Positions 17,190 to 26,047 of a DNA stretch of 64,000 nucleotides are shown here, piece by piece (within the stretch, counting starts at the first letter, position 1; every line of letters begins with the position of its first letter). The notes under the pieces are model-generated. The model saw nothing but the letters and a program-made list of their open reading frames with translations. It was not told the origin of the DNA and made no database searches. Source of the DNA: Bradyrhizobium sp. CCBAU 51627 (GTDB taxonomy: Bacteria; Pseudomonadota; Alphaproteobacteria; Rhizobiales; Xanthobacteraceae); contig NZ_LBJG01000022.1 of the NCBI RefSeq assembly GCF_028128765.1, positions 113,014-177,013 of the forward strand, written 5' to 3'. The translations under genes and the position numbers were made by a program.

Positions 17190-18170
17190 GTGGCTGGATT
17201 AATGTCCGACACAATTCATACGCTCTCGACGACCGGACTGACGCCGAAGCGCCAGATCCAGAGCTGGATCGACGGGCTCACGAGTCTGTGTGGTCACTTC
17301 GATGTCGATCCGCTGGAAGCGTCCTCGCTTGAAGGGCGCATCGACTACACTACGGTCTCGCGTCTGAAGCTTTGCCAGATCGAGGTGAGCCAGCATCGCA
17401 TCGCGCATACGCTGGCGCGTGCCAAGTCAAACGAACACCCCTACATCAAGATCCACTTCCAGACCTACGGCGTGTCCTATTTCGAACAGGAAGGCCGCCA
17501 TATCGAGCTGAACCCCGGCGATATCCTTGCCTACGATGTCTCATGTCCGCATTTGATCGTCAGTCCCGCCTTCACGCGCCACGACGTGGTGATCGTGCCG
17601 AAAGCGCTGCTGCGCGATCGCGGCTTCCCGTCGCAGCGCATGCCGGCCTGCAAGCTGTCGGCGAAGACTGGGACGGGGCGGATCGCTCACGATTTCGTCC
17701 ATGCCACGTTTGACGAAGCAGCGAAGCTCTCGGCCAACAGTGCGGTCGGTGTTGCCGATTCCCTGATCGACTTGTTGTTGCTGCCGTTGCGCGAGGCCGA
17801 CACGATGTTCGATCGGGTCGGGCCCGAAGCGATGTATGTTCGTGCCCAATTTTTCATCCGTGAACATCTGCGCGATCCCGATTTGTGCATCGACCAGATC
17901 TCGGCCGAGCTCGGCTGCTCCAAGCGCTATCTGCACATGTTGTTCTCCGAGCGCGGCACGACGGTGAGCGATTACATCTGGCAGGCGCGCCTCCAGAACT
18001 GCCGCCAGGAGCTTGAGGCTCACGCCGGCAAGACCATTACCGATGTGGCCTTCTCTTGGGGCTTCTCGAGCTCATCGCATTTCAGCCGCGTATTCCGGAA
18101 ATATTTCGGCGTGGTGCCGTCCTCCATCCACAAGGCGCAGCAGGGCGCCGTGGCGGCGGACGAGAACTAG
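17190..18170 (+). CDS. AraC-family transcriptional regulator divergent from xoxF
   Basis: A 326-residue regulator. Residues about 60-200 resemble the cupin-like AraC-binding domain (HFQTYGVSYFEQEGRHIELNPGD in two adjacent runs), and the last 100 residues hold two helix-turn-helix units, ending with GFSSSSHFSRVFRKYFGVVPS, the standard AraC signature. The GTG at 17190 has GGGGA seven bases upstream; an ATG at 17202 is the alternative. Its position opposite xoxF makes it a candidate regulator of the methanol operon, but the sequence does not show the inducer. Confidence 0.9.
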   Translation: MAGLMSDTIHTLSTTGLTPKRQIQSWIDGLTSLCGHFDVDPLEASSLEGRIDYTTVSRLKLCQIEVSQHRIAHTLARAKSNEHPYIKIHFQTYGVSYFEQEGRHIELNPGDILAYDVSCPHLIVSPAFTRHDVVIVPKALLRDRGFPSQRMPACKLSAKTGTGRIAHDFVHATFDEAAKLSANSAVGVADSLIDLLLLPLREADTMFDRVGPEAMYVRAQFFIREHLRDPDLCIDQISAELGCSKRYLHMLFSERGTTVSDYIWQARLQNCRQELEAHAGKTITDVAFSWGFSSSSHFSRVFRKYFGVVPSSIHKAQQGAVAADEN

Positions 18171-18230
18171 GCGCGCGCCGGCCGCCGGCTCGTCTCGCTG
18201 CCGCCAGAGCGTCCCCTCCACGGCCAGGGC

Positions 18231-19157
18231 TCACCGCTGAATGATCTTGGTCCACACGTCGCCAAGGATTGCAGGCTCGTGCGGCGGCAGGTAGGTCAGG
18301 CCCGCCTGCTTGCCGAATTCGGCGATCTTGCCCTGCGCGGCAAGATCCGTCAGGGCCTTGCTGACGGCGTCGACCAGGGGGGCGTCGCTGGCAAGTCCGA
18401 CATAGCCGCGATTGGCGCCGATTGGATAATAATAGCCGGAGGCGGCGATCGCCGTATCCGGATGCGCGGCACGATGGGCGTCAAAGCGGGCGAGATCGAT
18501 CAAGGTGGCGTCGTAGTCGCCACGATCCAGTGCACCCAGGAGGTCGTGGCGGCCGGGGACCAGATGGGTGATGTTGTCGATCAGCCGTCCCTTGTCGAAG
18601 CTCATCAGGATCGCGTCACCCAATGAGCCGCTCTCGACTGCGAGGCGAAGCCCGGCAAGATCGCCGATGTCCCCGATCTTGCGGCCGCGTGCCTTCGGCC
18701 CGAGCACGACCGTCATCGGCGCATAGACGTAAGGCCTGGTCGGCGCGAGTTCGCCGAGCGCAACGCGTCGGCGCCGGTCGTCGCGCGTGGCCCCGGTGAA
18801 ATCCGGCAGGCGCGCCGTCTTCACGCCGGGCTTGGCGAGCGAATCCGCCGTCAGCGCGTAGCCGCCGATCAGCGAGCAGCGTCCGTCGGAGAGCAATGCA
18901 TTGGCCTCGAGCTGCGGGCTCGAATCTTCGTCCAGCTTGCTCTCGAACCACTGGATCTTGAGCGGTCGTCCCATCCGGTCGGCGATCGCCTGCGCCAGCA
19001 GCACATCGAAGCCCGAATCCGGCCTGCCCTTGTGATGCGCCGAGAGCGGCGGGCGGTCCTCGTCGAGGCAGATGCTGAGGGGATCTGCCGCCCACGCCGC
19101 CGTCGCCGGAGCTGCGAGCATCATCAAGAGCGCAAGCGCCGCAAGCCGCCGCCTCAT
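18231..19157 (-). CDS. Quinoprotein-associated periplasmic binding protein (XoxJ/family 3 type)
   Basis: A 308-residue exported protein with a signal peptide (residues 1-23) and a family 3 solute-binding fold: ICLDEDRPPLSAHHKG near the N-terminus, then SGFDVLLAQAIADRMGR. Proteins of this type (MoxJ/XoxJ) accompany PQQ dehydrogenases and are thought to assist or activate them rather than serve an ABC importer. No permease is adjacent. The start overlaps the stop of the cytochrome gene by four bases (ATGA), so it is the third gene of a PQQ dehydrogenase-cytochrome-binding protein operon. Confidence 0.8.
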   Translation of the reverse strand: MRRRLAALALLMMLAAPATAAWAADPLSICLDEDRPPLSAHHKGRPDSGFDVLLAQAIADRMGRPLKIQWFESKLDEDSSPQLEANALLSDGRCSLIGGYALTADSLAKPGVKTARLPDFTGATRDDRRRRVALGELAPTRPYVYAPMTVVLGPKARGRKIGDIGDLAGLRLAVESGSLGDAILMSFDKGRLIDNITHLVPGRHDLLGALDRGDYDATLIDLARFDAHRAAHPDTAIAASGYYYPIGANRGYVGLASDAPLVDAVSKALTDLAAQGKIAEFGKQAGLTYLPPHEPAILGDVWTKIIQR

Positions 19158-19507
19158 GGCTTCCTCCGGCTCGAGATGAAGGCCCAGAGATTGCCGATGT
19201 CGTCGTCGCTCAGGATGTCACCCCAGGGCGGCATCCTGTTATTCTTGCCGTTCTTCACGGTGGTGACGAAGCGCGTCTTGTCGTCGGGAAAGGTGCGCAG
19301 GTCCGGCGTGATGGTGCCGGAATTCATCATGTTGGGGCCGTGGCAGTGCGAGCATCTTTCGGCATAGGTCGACTTGCCGTGGTCGATCTGCGCCTGCAGC
19401 GGATTGCCGTTCGAATCGTCCGCAGCACGAACGGTCGCCGCAAGCGCGACCGTCAGCGCCGCGACGGTGGCGACGATCGCCACCGTCCTGTGTGATATGT
19501 CCCTCAA
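19154..19507 (-). CDS. Cytochrome c partner of the second PQQ dehydrogenase
   Basis: A 117-residue mono-haem cytochrome c. Signal segment is residues 8-28 (VAIVATVAALTVALAATVRA). The haem site is CSHCH in YAERCSHCHGPNMM; MPPWGD near residue 93 gives the likely axial Met. It lies 12 bp after the PQQ dehydrogenase gene and overlaps the next gene by ATGA. It is the probable electron acceptor of that enzyme. Confidence 0.9.
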   Translation of the reverse strand: MRDISHRTVAIVATVAALTVALAATVRAADDSNGNPLQAQIDHGKSTYAERCSHCHGPNMMNSGTITPDLRTFPDDKTRFVTTVKNGKNNRMPPWGDILSDDDIGNLWAFISSRRKP

Positions 19508-19519
19508 CGTCTCTTGCCG

Positions 19520-21184
19520 TTACTGCTTCACCGCAAAGACCCAAAGGGAGCCGCCGGGCGGCACCTTGGCCAGCCGCTCGTCGCCGGAGAACAGCGAGTA
19601 GACGCCGCCATAGCCGCTCGTGACGGCGACGTACTGCACGCCGTCCTGCTGCCAGGTCACAGGCTGCCCCTCGATGCCGGAGCCGGTCTGGAACTGCCAC
19701 AGCTTCTTGCCGCTGTCGGCGTCGAAGGCCTCGAACTCGCCGGTCAACGCGCCGGTGAACACGACCCCGCCTGCGGTCGAGAGCACGCCGGAGAAGCGCG
19801 GAATGTCGCTCGCTGCCTCCCACTTCGCCTTGCCGGTCATCGGATCGATGGCCTTGAGGTGACCGCGCGGTCCGTCACCCCATTCCCAGGGATCGGTCAG
19901 GTCCATGCCGAGATACCATTCACCCTGTTTGAAGGTGGCCGGCTCCGTCTTGTACCTGCCGCCGAAGGCGAGCGTGTTGGCGTAGGCCAATCCGGTCTGC
20001 GGATTGAACGACATGGGCTCCCAGTTCTTGCCGCCGAGGATCGACGGATAGACCGTGACCTTCTTGCCCTCGCGCGCATCCTTGGCGACGTCGGTCTCGA
20101 TCGGGCGGCCCGTCTTCATGTCGACGCCTGTCGCCCAATTCACCTTCACGTAGGGATTGGCTGCGAGCAGCTTTCCGTTGGTGCGATCGAGCACGTAGAA
20201 GAAGCCGTTGCGGTTGGCGTCCATCAGCACCTTGGTCGGCTTGCCCTCGACGTTCATGTCGGCGAGGACCATCTCGGCCACTGAGTCATAGTCGAACGGA
20301 TTGTTCGGCGAGAATTGGTAGTGCCACTTGATCTTGCCGGTCTTGGGATCCATGGCCAATACCGAGCAGGTGTAGAGGTTGTCACCCGGCCGCACCGCCG
20401 AATTGAATGGGCCCGGATTGCCGATGCCCCAATAGATCGTATTCAGCTCCGGATCGTAGGATCCTGTGATCCAGGTCGAGCCGCCGCCGAGCTTCCAGGT
20501 GTCGCCCTTCCAGGTGTCGCCGCCGGGCTCGTCCGGCGAGGGGATCGAATGCGTGCGCCAGAGATGCTTGCCAGTCGCCGGGTCCCAACCGTCGATGAAG
20601 CCCCGGGTGCCGAACTCGGCGCCGGAGATGCCGGTGATGACGACGCCGTCTGCGACCAGCGGGGCCACCGTCATCGAATAGCCTTCCTTGATGTCGGCTG
20701 CCTTCTGCCGCCACAGCTCCTTGCCGTCCTTGGCGTCGAGTGCAATCACGTTGGCATCGAGCGTGGTGCGGAACAGCTTGCCTTCATAGAGCGCGGCGCC
20801 GCGGTTGATGATGCCGCAGCAGACGATGCGGGGCGTCTCGGCGGGATATTCGATCTTGGATTTCCAGATTTGCTTGCCGGTCTTGGCGTCGACCGCCATG
20901 GTCGCGTTGTGCGAGGTCACGTAAATCACGCCCTGATACACCAGCGGCTGCGATTCCTCGCTGCGATCGTCGTTGAAGGAGTAGTTCCAGACCGGGACGA
21001 GGTTCTTGACGGTGTCCTTGTTGATCTGGTTCAGCGTCGAGAAGCGCTGGAGATTGTAGCCCATTCCGTAGTTGAGAACGTTCGACGTATCGGTTGCGCC
21101 TTTGACCAGTTGATCGGTCGTTTGTGCGCTCGCAACCGAGCATGCGGATATGACGAGGCTCGCGGCCATCGCAAAACGTTTCAT
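19520..21184 (-). CDS. PQQ-dependent alcohol dehydrogenase, lanthanide-type
   Basis: A 554-residue periplasmic quinoprotein with signal peptide (residues 1-20). Vicinal cysteines C122-C123 (RIVCCGIINRG) are present. PQQ/metal ligands are E190 (SGAEFG), N256 (GIGNPGPF), D298 and D300 (PFDYDSV), so it carries the D-x-D lanthanide signature. It is shorter than XoxF and lacks XoxF's middle insertion. The ATG at 21184 has GGGAGGAACGG upstream, while the longer frame runs into the promoter. First gene of a three-gene operon with cytochrome c and a binding protein, and divergent from the lanmodulin gene. The substrate is probably an alcohol other than methanol, not settled by sequence. Confidence 0.92.
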   Translation of the reverse strand: MKRFAMAASLVISACSVASAQTTDQLVKGATDTSNVLNYGMGYNLQRFSTLNQINKDTVKNLVPVWNYSFNDDRSEESQPLVYQGVIYVTSHNATMAVDAKTGKQIWKSKIEYPAETPRIVCCGIINRGAALYEGKLFRTTLDANVIALDAKDGKELWRQKAADIKEGYSMTVAPLVADGVVITGISGAEFGTRGFIDGWDPATGKHLWRTHSIPSPDEPGGDTWKGDTWKLGGGSTWITGSYDPELNTIYWGIGNPGPFNSAVRPGDNLYTCSVLAMDPKTGKIKWHYQFSPNNPFDYDSVAEMVLADMNVEGKPTKVLMDANRNGFFYVLDRTNGKLLAANPYVKVNWATGVDMKTGRPIETDVAKDAREGKKVTVYPSILGGKNWEPMSFNPQTGLAYANTLAFGGRYKTEPATFKQGEWYLGMDLTDPWEWGDGPRGHLKAIDPMTGKAKWEAASDIPRFSGVLSTAGGVVFTGALTGEFEAFDADSGKKLWQFQTGSGIEGQPVTWQQDGVQYVAVTSGYGGVYSLFSGDERLAKVPPGGSLWVFAVKQ

Positions 21185-21530
21185 CCGTTCCTCCCAATAT
21201 GCGCGCCTCTTGACGCTGCGATTGCAACACTCCGTCGGAAACCAAAACGCGTCAATACGAAAGTCGAAAGTGGCTTGCCGATATGTTGGATGCCGGATGC
21301 CGGTCACCTCGGGGAAACCTGACGATCGAGTCCTTAACTTGTGCGCAGACGCTGAAATAATTCCGCGGCGCGAAGTTGTGTCGGCGTGGGCGTTGCAATC
21401 GGGGCCGTGGAGTTCCGTGAGTTGTGCGGCGTGCAGGTTGCAATTCCGGCCTTGAACCGGAGCAGGCTTGTGCATTTATGTAGTTCTCGAGCTCCGATCG
21501 AATCGGAGCTGTTGGTCAGGGAGGTCTCAA
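21185..21530. other. Divergent promoter region between a PQQ dehydrogenase and lanM
   Basis: A 346-bp gap with no gene. It must carry promoters in both directions. Its only clear structure is the palindrome at 21490-21510 in the lanM leader, listed separately. Confidence 0.55.
21490..21510 (+). promoter_or_regulatory. Palindrome in the lanM leader
   Basis: A perfect 9-bp inverted repeat, AGCTCCGAT and ATCGGAGCT, is separated by only three bases (CGA). It ends 20 bp before the lanM start codon and just upstream of its ribosome-binding site (CAGGGAGGT). It could be an operator or a leader hairpin. The core CCGA-N5-TCGG recurs at 44048-44060 upstream of the TonB receptor gene, which may be chance. 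Confidence 0.5.
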
Positions 21531-21923
21531 ATGATGTCGCGTCGGTCAGTTGCGCTTGCACTCACGATTGCACTGCTGGCGGGGCCGGCTTGGTCGGCAT
21601 CCGGCGGCGCCGTCAAGATGTTCGACACGGACAATGACGGCACGCTCGATCTCGCCGAGGTGAAGAAGGCCGCAGCCGCGCTGTTCGCAAAGCTCGATCC
21701 AGACCATGACGGGACGCTCGACGTGCGCGAATTGCGCGGACGTCTAACCGCAAAGGAACTCGCGGCCGCGGATCCCGATCATGATGGGACCTTGACGCTT
21801 GAAGAGTATCTTGCCGTGGTGGAGCAGCGCTTCAACGCAGCCGATCCCGACAAGGATGGAACGCTGGACGCGAAGGAACTGAAATCGCGCGCTGGCCGCG
21901 CACTGCTGCGGCTGCTGCGATAA
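21531..21923 (+). CDS. lanM: Lanmodulin homologue (four EF hands, exported)
   Basis: A 130-residue protein with a 23-residue signal peptide (ending in WSA) and four EF-hand loops at residues 32-43, 56-67, 81-92 and 105-116. The loops read DTDNDGTLDLAE, DPDHDGTLDVRE, DPDHDGTLTLEE and DPDKDGTLDAKE. Proline at loop position 2 in three of four, Asp at position 9 in three of four, and the short 12-13-residue spacing are the hallmarks of lanmodulin, the periplasmic lanthanide-binding protein of Methylorubrum. By my recollection the last loop equals one of that protein's own, and the C-terminal helix is alike. EF1 has Thr instead of Pro. ATG at 21531 follows CAGGGAGGT. It is divergent from a lanthanide-type PQQ dehydrogenase. 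Confidence 0.92.
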   Translation: MMSRRSVALALTIALLAGPAWSASGGAVKMFDTDNDGTLDLAEVKKAAAALFAKLDPDHDGTLDVRELRGRLTAKELAAADPDHDGTLTLEEYLAVVEQRFNAADPDKDGTLDAKELKSRAGRALLRLLR

Positions 21924-22037
21924 GCGGGGCTCAATTCTGCCCTGAAATTCGGAACATCGGCCGATTCGACCTGTTCTCCTCAACGTCCCGCCCGGCGTCG
22001 GGAACCCGCGGCGGAAAGGATTGAGGAGACGAAGCAG

Positions 22038-22367
22038 ATGAATACGAAGCGATCCATTCTTCTTGCGTGCACAGCCCTGACGCTGAGCGCGGGCATGGCA
22101 ATGGCGGGCCCCTGCAACACCGGTGGCACCGCCAGCGACAAGGACGCTGGTTCTGGTCCTGTCACGGTGGGCTCGGCGCAGTCCCATCCATCCGACTCGG
22201 CGAGCAATACCAGCCAGCATCCGCCGACCAGTACGATGAATCGCGCGAGCGGCGAAACACCGACCTCGTCCGAGGACGCGCAGCGTCAGATGCAAGGTCA
22301 GCCGACGGCGGCTCAGCGTGCCCAAGGTGCCAAGCCGAATGCGATGACGGCCGACAAGGGCTGCTGA
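22038..22367 (+). CDS. Small exported protein of unknown function
   Basis: A 109-residue protein with a good signal peptide (residues 1-23, ending AMAG) and GAGGAGA upstream of the ATG. The mature part is rich in S, T, Q and P with only two cysteines, one near the new N-terminus (GPCNTGG) and one as the last residue (KGC). I recognise no domain. It lies between lanM and pqqA on the same strand. Confidence 0.65.
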   Translation: MNTKRSILLACTALTLSAGMAMAGPCNTGGTASDKDAGSGPVTVGSAQSHPSDSASNTSQHPPTSTMNRASGETPTSSEDAQRQMQGQPTAAQRAQGAKPNAMTADKGC

Positions 22368-22525
22368 CGGCAAAGCGTAACGCCGATCGAGAGGTTCGCG
22401 GCGTCGCGCAAGGCGCTCGTTACACGCGGCGTTTGATCAAGAGAGAAGTAGCTTTGTCCGAGAGCGAAATGCAGGCGCGAAGAATCGGCACAGAGTCGCT
22501 CGGCGTTGGAATCGAAGCTTGAACT

Positions 22526-22558
22526 GCGCGGGGCGCAGCCCTAGGTTTTGCCCCGCGC
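22526..22558 (+). promoter_or_regulatory. Hairpin upstream of pqqA
   Basis: A perfect 9-bp GC stem (GCGCGGGGC/GCCCCGCGC) with a 15-base loop lies 43 bp upstream of the pqqA start. It may end transcription from the preceding gene or lie in the pqqA leader. It has no T tract. Confidence 0.45.
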
Positions 22559-22601
22559 GATGTCGCGCTCATACTTGGCTCAAATACTTGGGGAGACCCG
22601 A

Positions 22602-22682
22602 ATGGCCTGGAAAGCTCCGAAGATCGTGGAAGTGCCGGTCGGCATGGAAATCAACATGTACGCCTGCGCTGCGCGCAAGTAA
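22602..22682 (+). CDS. pqqA: PqqA, precursor peptide of pyrroloquinoline quinone
   Basis: A 26-codon gene. The peptide begins MAWKAPKIVEVPVG and carries the cross-linked pair E16 and Y20 in MEINMY, with the tail ACAARK. This spacing (E-x3-Y) and length are diagnostic of PqqA, whose Glu and Tyr are joined by PqqE to form PQQ. GGGGAGA precedes the ATG. No pqqB, C, D or E follows; the next genes encode an RND pump on the other strand. So this is a solitary pqqA, and the rest of the pathway must be elsewhere in the genome. It sits among three PQQ enzymes, which suits a role in raising precursor supply. Confidence 0.93.
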   Translation: MAWKAPKIVEVPVGMEINMYACAARK

Positions 22683-22692
22683 GACTGACGAC

Positions 22693-22734
22693 CTGCCACG
22701 GTTTCGATGGCGGACGCTGTCGAAGCCGTGGCAG
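22693..22734 (+). terminator. Strong hairpin after pqqA
   Basis: A 15-bp stem with one G-T wobble (arms 22693-22707 and 22720-22734, starting CTGCCACGG and ending CCGTGGCAG) begins 10 bp after the pqqA stop. It would form a terminator or a transcript-stabilising 3' structure for this very short mRNA. The following bases are not T-rich. Confidence 0.6.
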
Positions 22735-22912
22735 TGTTTCGGCGTTCAACGTCGTTTACTCTCCCGATGCTTACTCTCCCGATGCTCGACCGACATCAAA
22801 CGAGCAACGCGCGCGAAATCTCAATTGTCGGCTTGTGCCTCGTCCGCCGCCCGCCCGGCGTTTGCTGCCGTTTCGTTACCTATCTGGTTCAGGCCGCAAG
22901 GCAGATTTGCGT

Positions 22913-25900
22913 TCATTCGGCACGGACCTTGAACCGCGCGTAACGAAGCGCAAGGGTCGGCAAGACCAGCAGACTAAGTGCCATCGAGGTCATGAGACCC
23001 CCGAGGATCACGATCGCCATCGGACCCTCGATTTCACGGCCTGGCTCTCCTGCGCCTATGGCCAGCGGCAGCAATCCCAGGCCAGTCACGAGAGACGTCA
23101 TCAGGATCGGGACAAGTCGATCCGCCGCGCCCTCGATCGCAGTTTCGGGTCCCCATACACGACCATCGACGAGGACGAGGTGCTCGTAGTGCGAAATCAT
23201 GAGGATCGAATTCCGCAGCGTGATTCCGAGCAGCGTGACGAAGCCGACCATCGATCCGAGCGAAAGCAGGCCCCCCGTCAACGCGAGCGCGAGCACGCCA
23301 CCGACCAATGCAAACGGCAGGTTGATCATCACCAGCAGCAGATTTCGCCAATGACCCGTCACCATCCCAAGCAGAACGACGATGCCCGTCCCGGCCAGCA
23401 GGGAATTGACGATGAGATCGCGCCGCGACCGGGCTTGAGCCTCGGCCGCCCCGGCGAATTCGATGTGAGCGCCGGATGGGAGTTTGACTTCGCGGGCAAG
23501 CTTACGTTTGGCGGCGGCCACGAAGGATTCGAGATCGCGTCCGCTGACATTCGCCGTTACGGTTTGAACGCGCTGCGCATTCTGGTGCTGGATCTGGTAG
23601 CGGCCCGACGTTTCATAGACGTCAGCGATCTGCTTCAGCAGGATGTAGGCGCCGCTCGGCGTGCGCACCGGCAGGTCGCCGATCTGGGTGAGCCGGGCGC
23701 GGGCGGGCGCATCGAGGATGACGATGATGTTGAAGACGGCATTGCCTTCATACCCCTGGCCGACGATATCGCCCTGATAGGCGGTGCGCACCAGCTCGAG
23801 CACCTCGACCGCATCGAGGCCCCACCGCTGCAGATCGGTCGGCCGAAGCGTCACATTGACCTGCGGCATGCCGGGCGGTGAGCGTCGCTGCACGTCGGCG
23901 GCACCCCCGACTTCGTCGAGCTCGCGCGCGACGTCGCGCGCAGCGCGGTCGAGCGAGTCGAGATCAGAGCCATAGATGTTGATGACCACGGCCGCGGTAA
24001 AGCCGGAGACGGTCTCCTCCACGCGCTCGGTGAGGTAGGTCTTGCTGGAGAAGGAAACCCCGGGGAAGTCGGCGAGGGCGTCCCTGATGCGCGCTTCGGC
24101 TTCGGATTGGGCCTGACCCGAGAGATCAGGCGCCAAATCGACCTCGAATTCGCTGGAATGCGGACCGACCGTGTCGATGCCGGCCTCGGCCCGGCCCGCA
24201 TGCTGCGCCACCGTGCGGACACCCGGGATCTGTCGGAGCGCGTCCGTCATCAGTTTGCCGATGCGAAGAGATTCGTCGAGCGAGGTGCCGGGGATTGCCG
24301 AGACGTGCAGAATCAAATGGCCTTCCCTGAGGTCGGGGAGGAAGGTCCCGCCAAAGAAAGGCAGCATTGCGAGGCCGGCGATCGTGACGGCTGCGGCTGT
24401 CGTCATCACCAGGTTCGGGAAGCGGCCGATGCGGCGCAGCAGGGCCTGGTAGTAGCGACGGGACCAACGCACCGCCGGCGGTTCATGCAGGCGCTGTCCG
24501 CCGCTTCTTCCGACGAGAAGCAGCATGGAGAGCGCCGGCGTCACCGTGAGAGCGACCGCGAGCGATGCGATCACCGCGAAGATGTAGGCGATGCCCAGCG
24601 GGCCGAACAGACGGCCGGCAATGCCGGAAAGCGTCAGGACCGGAAAGAACACCAGCAACACCGCAAACGTCGCGTAGGCGACCGCCGTGCGTACCTCGAG
24701 GAAAGCGTCGAGCACGACGCGGGCTTCGGCTCTCGGTACCGTTGCCCGGCGATTTTCGCGCAACCGGCGTACCACGTTCTCGACCCCGATCACGGCGTCA
24801 TCGACAACTTCGCCGATCGCGATTGCGAGGCCGCCCAAAGTCATCGTGTTGAGAGTTTCCCCCATCCATTGCAATGCGAGCACGGCAGCAATCAACGACA
24901 GGGGGATCGCGATGCAGCTGATGATGGACGTGCGCCAGTCGAACAGAAACAAGAAGAGAACGACGACCACGAGAGCTCCGCCGATCAACAGGGCGTTGAG
25001 GACGTTCTCGGTCGCCGCATCGATGAAATTGGCCGGACGAAATATGTCCGCATGAAGCTTGACGCCGTCGGCTTCGAGGCCGGGTCGCAGCTCCTGCAGT
25101 GCGGCTTCCGTGCGCGTGGTGACATCCCGTGTATTCGCGCCATATTGCTGGCTGACCATGAGCATGATGCCAGGCACGCCGTCGATGAGGGCGGCTCCGA
25201 TCGGCTGCTCGGGAGCCGTCACGACGGTCGCGACGTCGCCGAGAACCACGCTTGCACTGCCTTCGTGCAGAAGCACGGTGCGGGCCAGCTGGTCGGGCGT
25301 CAGCGACTGTCCCTGGGTTTGCAGCGTGATGCGCTGATTGGCGGTGTCGATGAAGCCGGCACCGCGCACGCCGGTGGCTTTGCGCGCGGCGGCCAAAACG
25401 TCGTTCAGGCCGACGCGGAAGCGGATCAGATCGTCGGGGCGGACCTGCACTTGCAGAGACCTGACGTCCTTGCCGTAAGTCGAAACCTGTGCCACGCCCT
25501 GCACGGCCAGGAGCCGTCGCGCCACGGTCCAGTCCGCAATCGTGCGCAAATCCATCAGCGAACGCTGGTCGGACGTCAAGCCGATGACCAGCACCGTGCC
25601 GGCCAGCGGAGTTAACGGCGTCATCGACGGTGGCTGAACGCCTTGCGGCAGCCGCGCGGCCACGACCGCGAGACGTTCGGTCACCAACTGGCGCGCCCGA
25701 TAGATATCGCTGCGCGGCTGGAAGATGACGGTCACGACCGAGAGCCCCTGGATCGACGACGAGCGCAGACTCTCGACCCCGGCCAGGCCGTTGATCGACG
25801 TTTCGATCGGTTGCGTGACCAGGATCTCGACATGCTCGGGGCTGAGGCCCGGCGCTTCGGTCTGGATCGTGACCTGCGGTGGCGCGAATTCGGGGAAGAC

Positions 25901-26047
25901 GCCGTACTTGGCTTCACCAAGGGCGGACAGGCCGTAGCCCAGCAGCGCAAACGAAAGCGCGATCACGATGCCACGGAAGCGGATGGCGAAGTCGACGAGA
26001 GCGGCTTGCGGCCCTGACTTGCCGGAGCCGGTGCCATCAATCGTCAT
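22913..26047 (-). CDS. Heavy-metal-type RND efflux transporter (CzcA/CusA family)
   Basis: A 1044-residue inner-membrane RND pump with twelve predicted membrane segments in the usual 1+5+1+5 layout. It begins with a short cytoplasmic lead, then VDFAIRFRGIVIALSFALL, followed by the conserved FPEFAPPQVTIQTEAPGLSP porter start. The proton-relay segment reads AIGEVVDDAVIGVENVVRRL, the HME-RND form; it differs from the DFG-type motif of Co/Zn/Cd pumps. It overlaps the adaptor gene by 11 bp. The ATG at 26047 is chosen because the upstream frame lies in the adaptor. No outer-membrane channel gene is adjacent. The metal exported is not shown; its place beside lanM and pqqA makes lanthanides a speculative candidate. 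Confidence 0.87.
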   Translation of the reverse strand: MTIDGTGSGKSGPQAALVDFAIRFRGIVIALSFALLGYGLSALGEAKYGVFPEFAPPQVTIQTEAPGLSPEHVEILVTQPIETSINGLAGVESLRSSSIQGLSVVTVIFQPRSDIYRARQLVTERLAVVAARLPQGVQPPSMTPLTPLAGTVLVIGLTSDQRSLMDLRTIADWTVARRLLAVQGVAQVSTYGKDVRSLQVQVRPDDLIRFRVGLNDVLAAARKATGVRGAGFIDTANQRITLQTQGQSLTPDQLARTVLLHEGSASVVLGDVATVVTAPEQPIGAALIDGVPGIMLMVSQQYGANTRDVTTRTEAALQELRPGLEADGVKLHADIFRPANFIDAATENVLNALLIGGALVVVVLFLFLFDWRTSIISCIAIPLSLIAAVLALQWMGETLNTMTLGGLAIAIGEVVDDAVIGVENVVRRLRENRRATVPRAEARVVLDAFLEVRTAVAYATFAVLLVFFPVLTLSGIAGRLFGPLGIAYIFAVIASLAVALTVTPALSMLLLVGRSGGQRLHEPPAVRWSRRYYQALLRRIGRFPNLVMTTAAAVTIAGLAMLPFFGGTFLPDLREGHLILHVSAIPGTSLDESLRIGKLMTDALRQIPGVRTVAQHAGRAEAGIDTVGPHSSEFEVDLAPDLSGQAQSEAEARIRDALADFPGVSFSSKTYLTERVEETVSGFTAAVVINIYGSDLDSLDRAARDVARELDEVGGAADVQRRSPPGMPQVNVTLRPTDLQRWGLDAVEVLELVRTAYQGDIVGQGYEGNAVFNIIVILDAPARARLTQIGDLPVRTPSGAYILLKQIADVYETSGRYQIQHQNAQRVQTVTANVSGRDLESFVAAAKRKLAREVKLPSGAHIEFAGAAEAQARSRRDLIVNSLLAGTGIVVLLGMVTGHWRNLLLVMINLPFALVGGVLALALTGGLLSLGSMVGFVTLLGITLRNSILMISHYEHLVLVDGRVWGPETAIEGAADRLVPILMTSLVTGLGLLPLAIGAGEPGREIEGPMAIVILGGLMTSMALSLLVLPTLALRYARFKVRAE

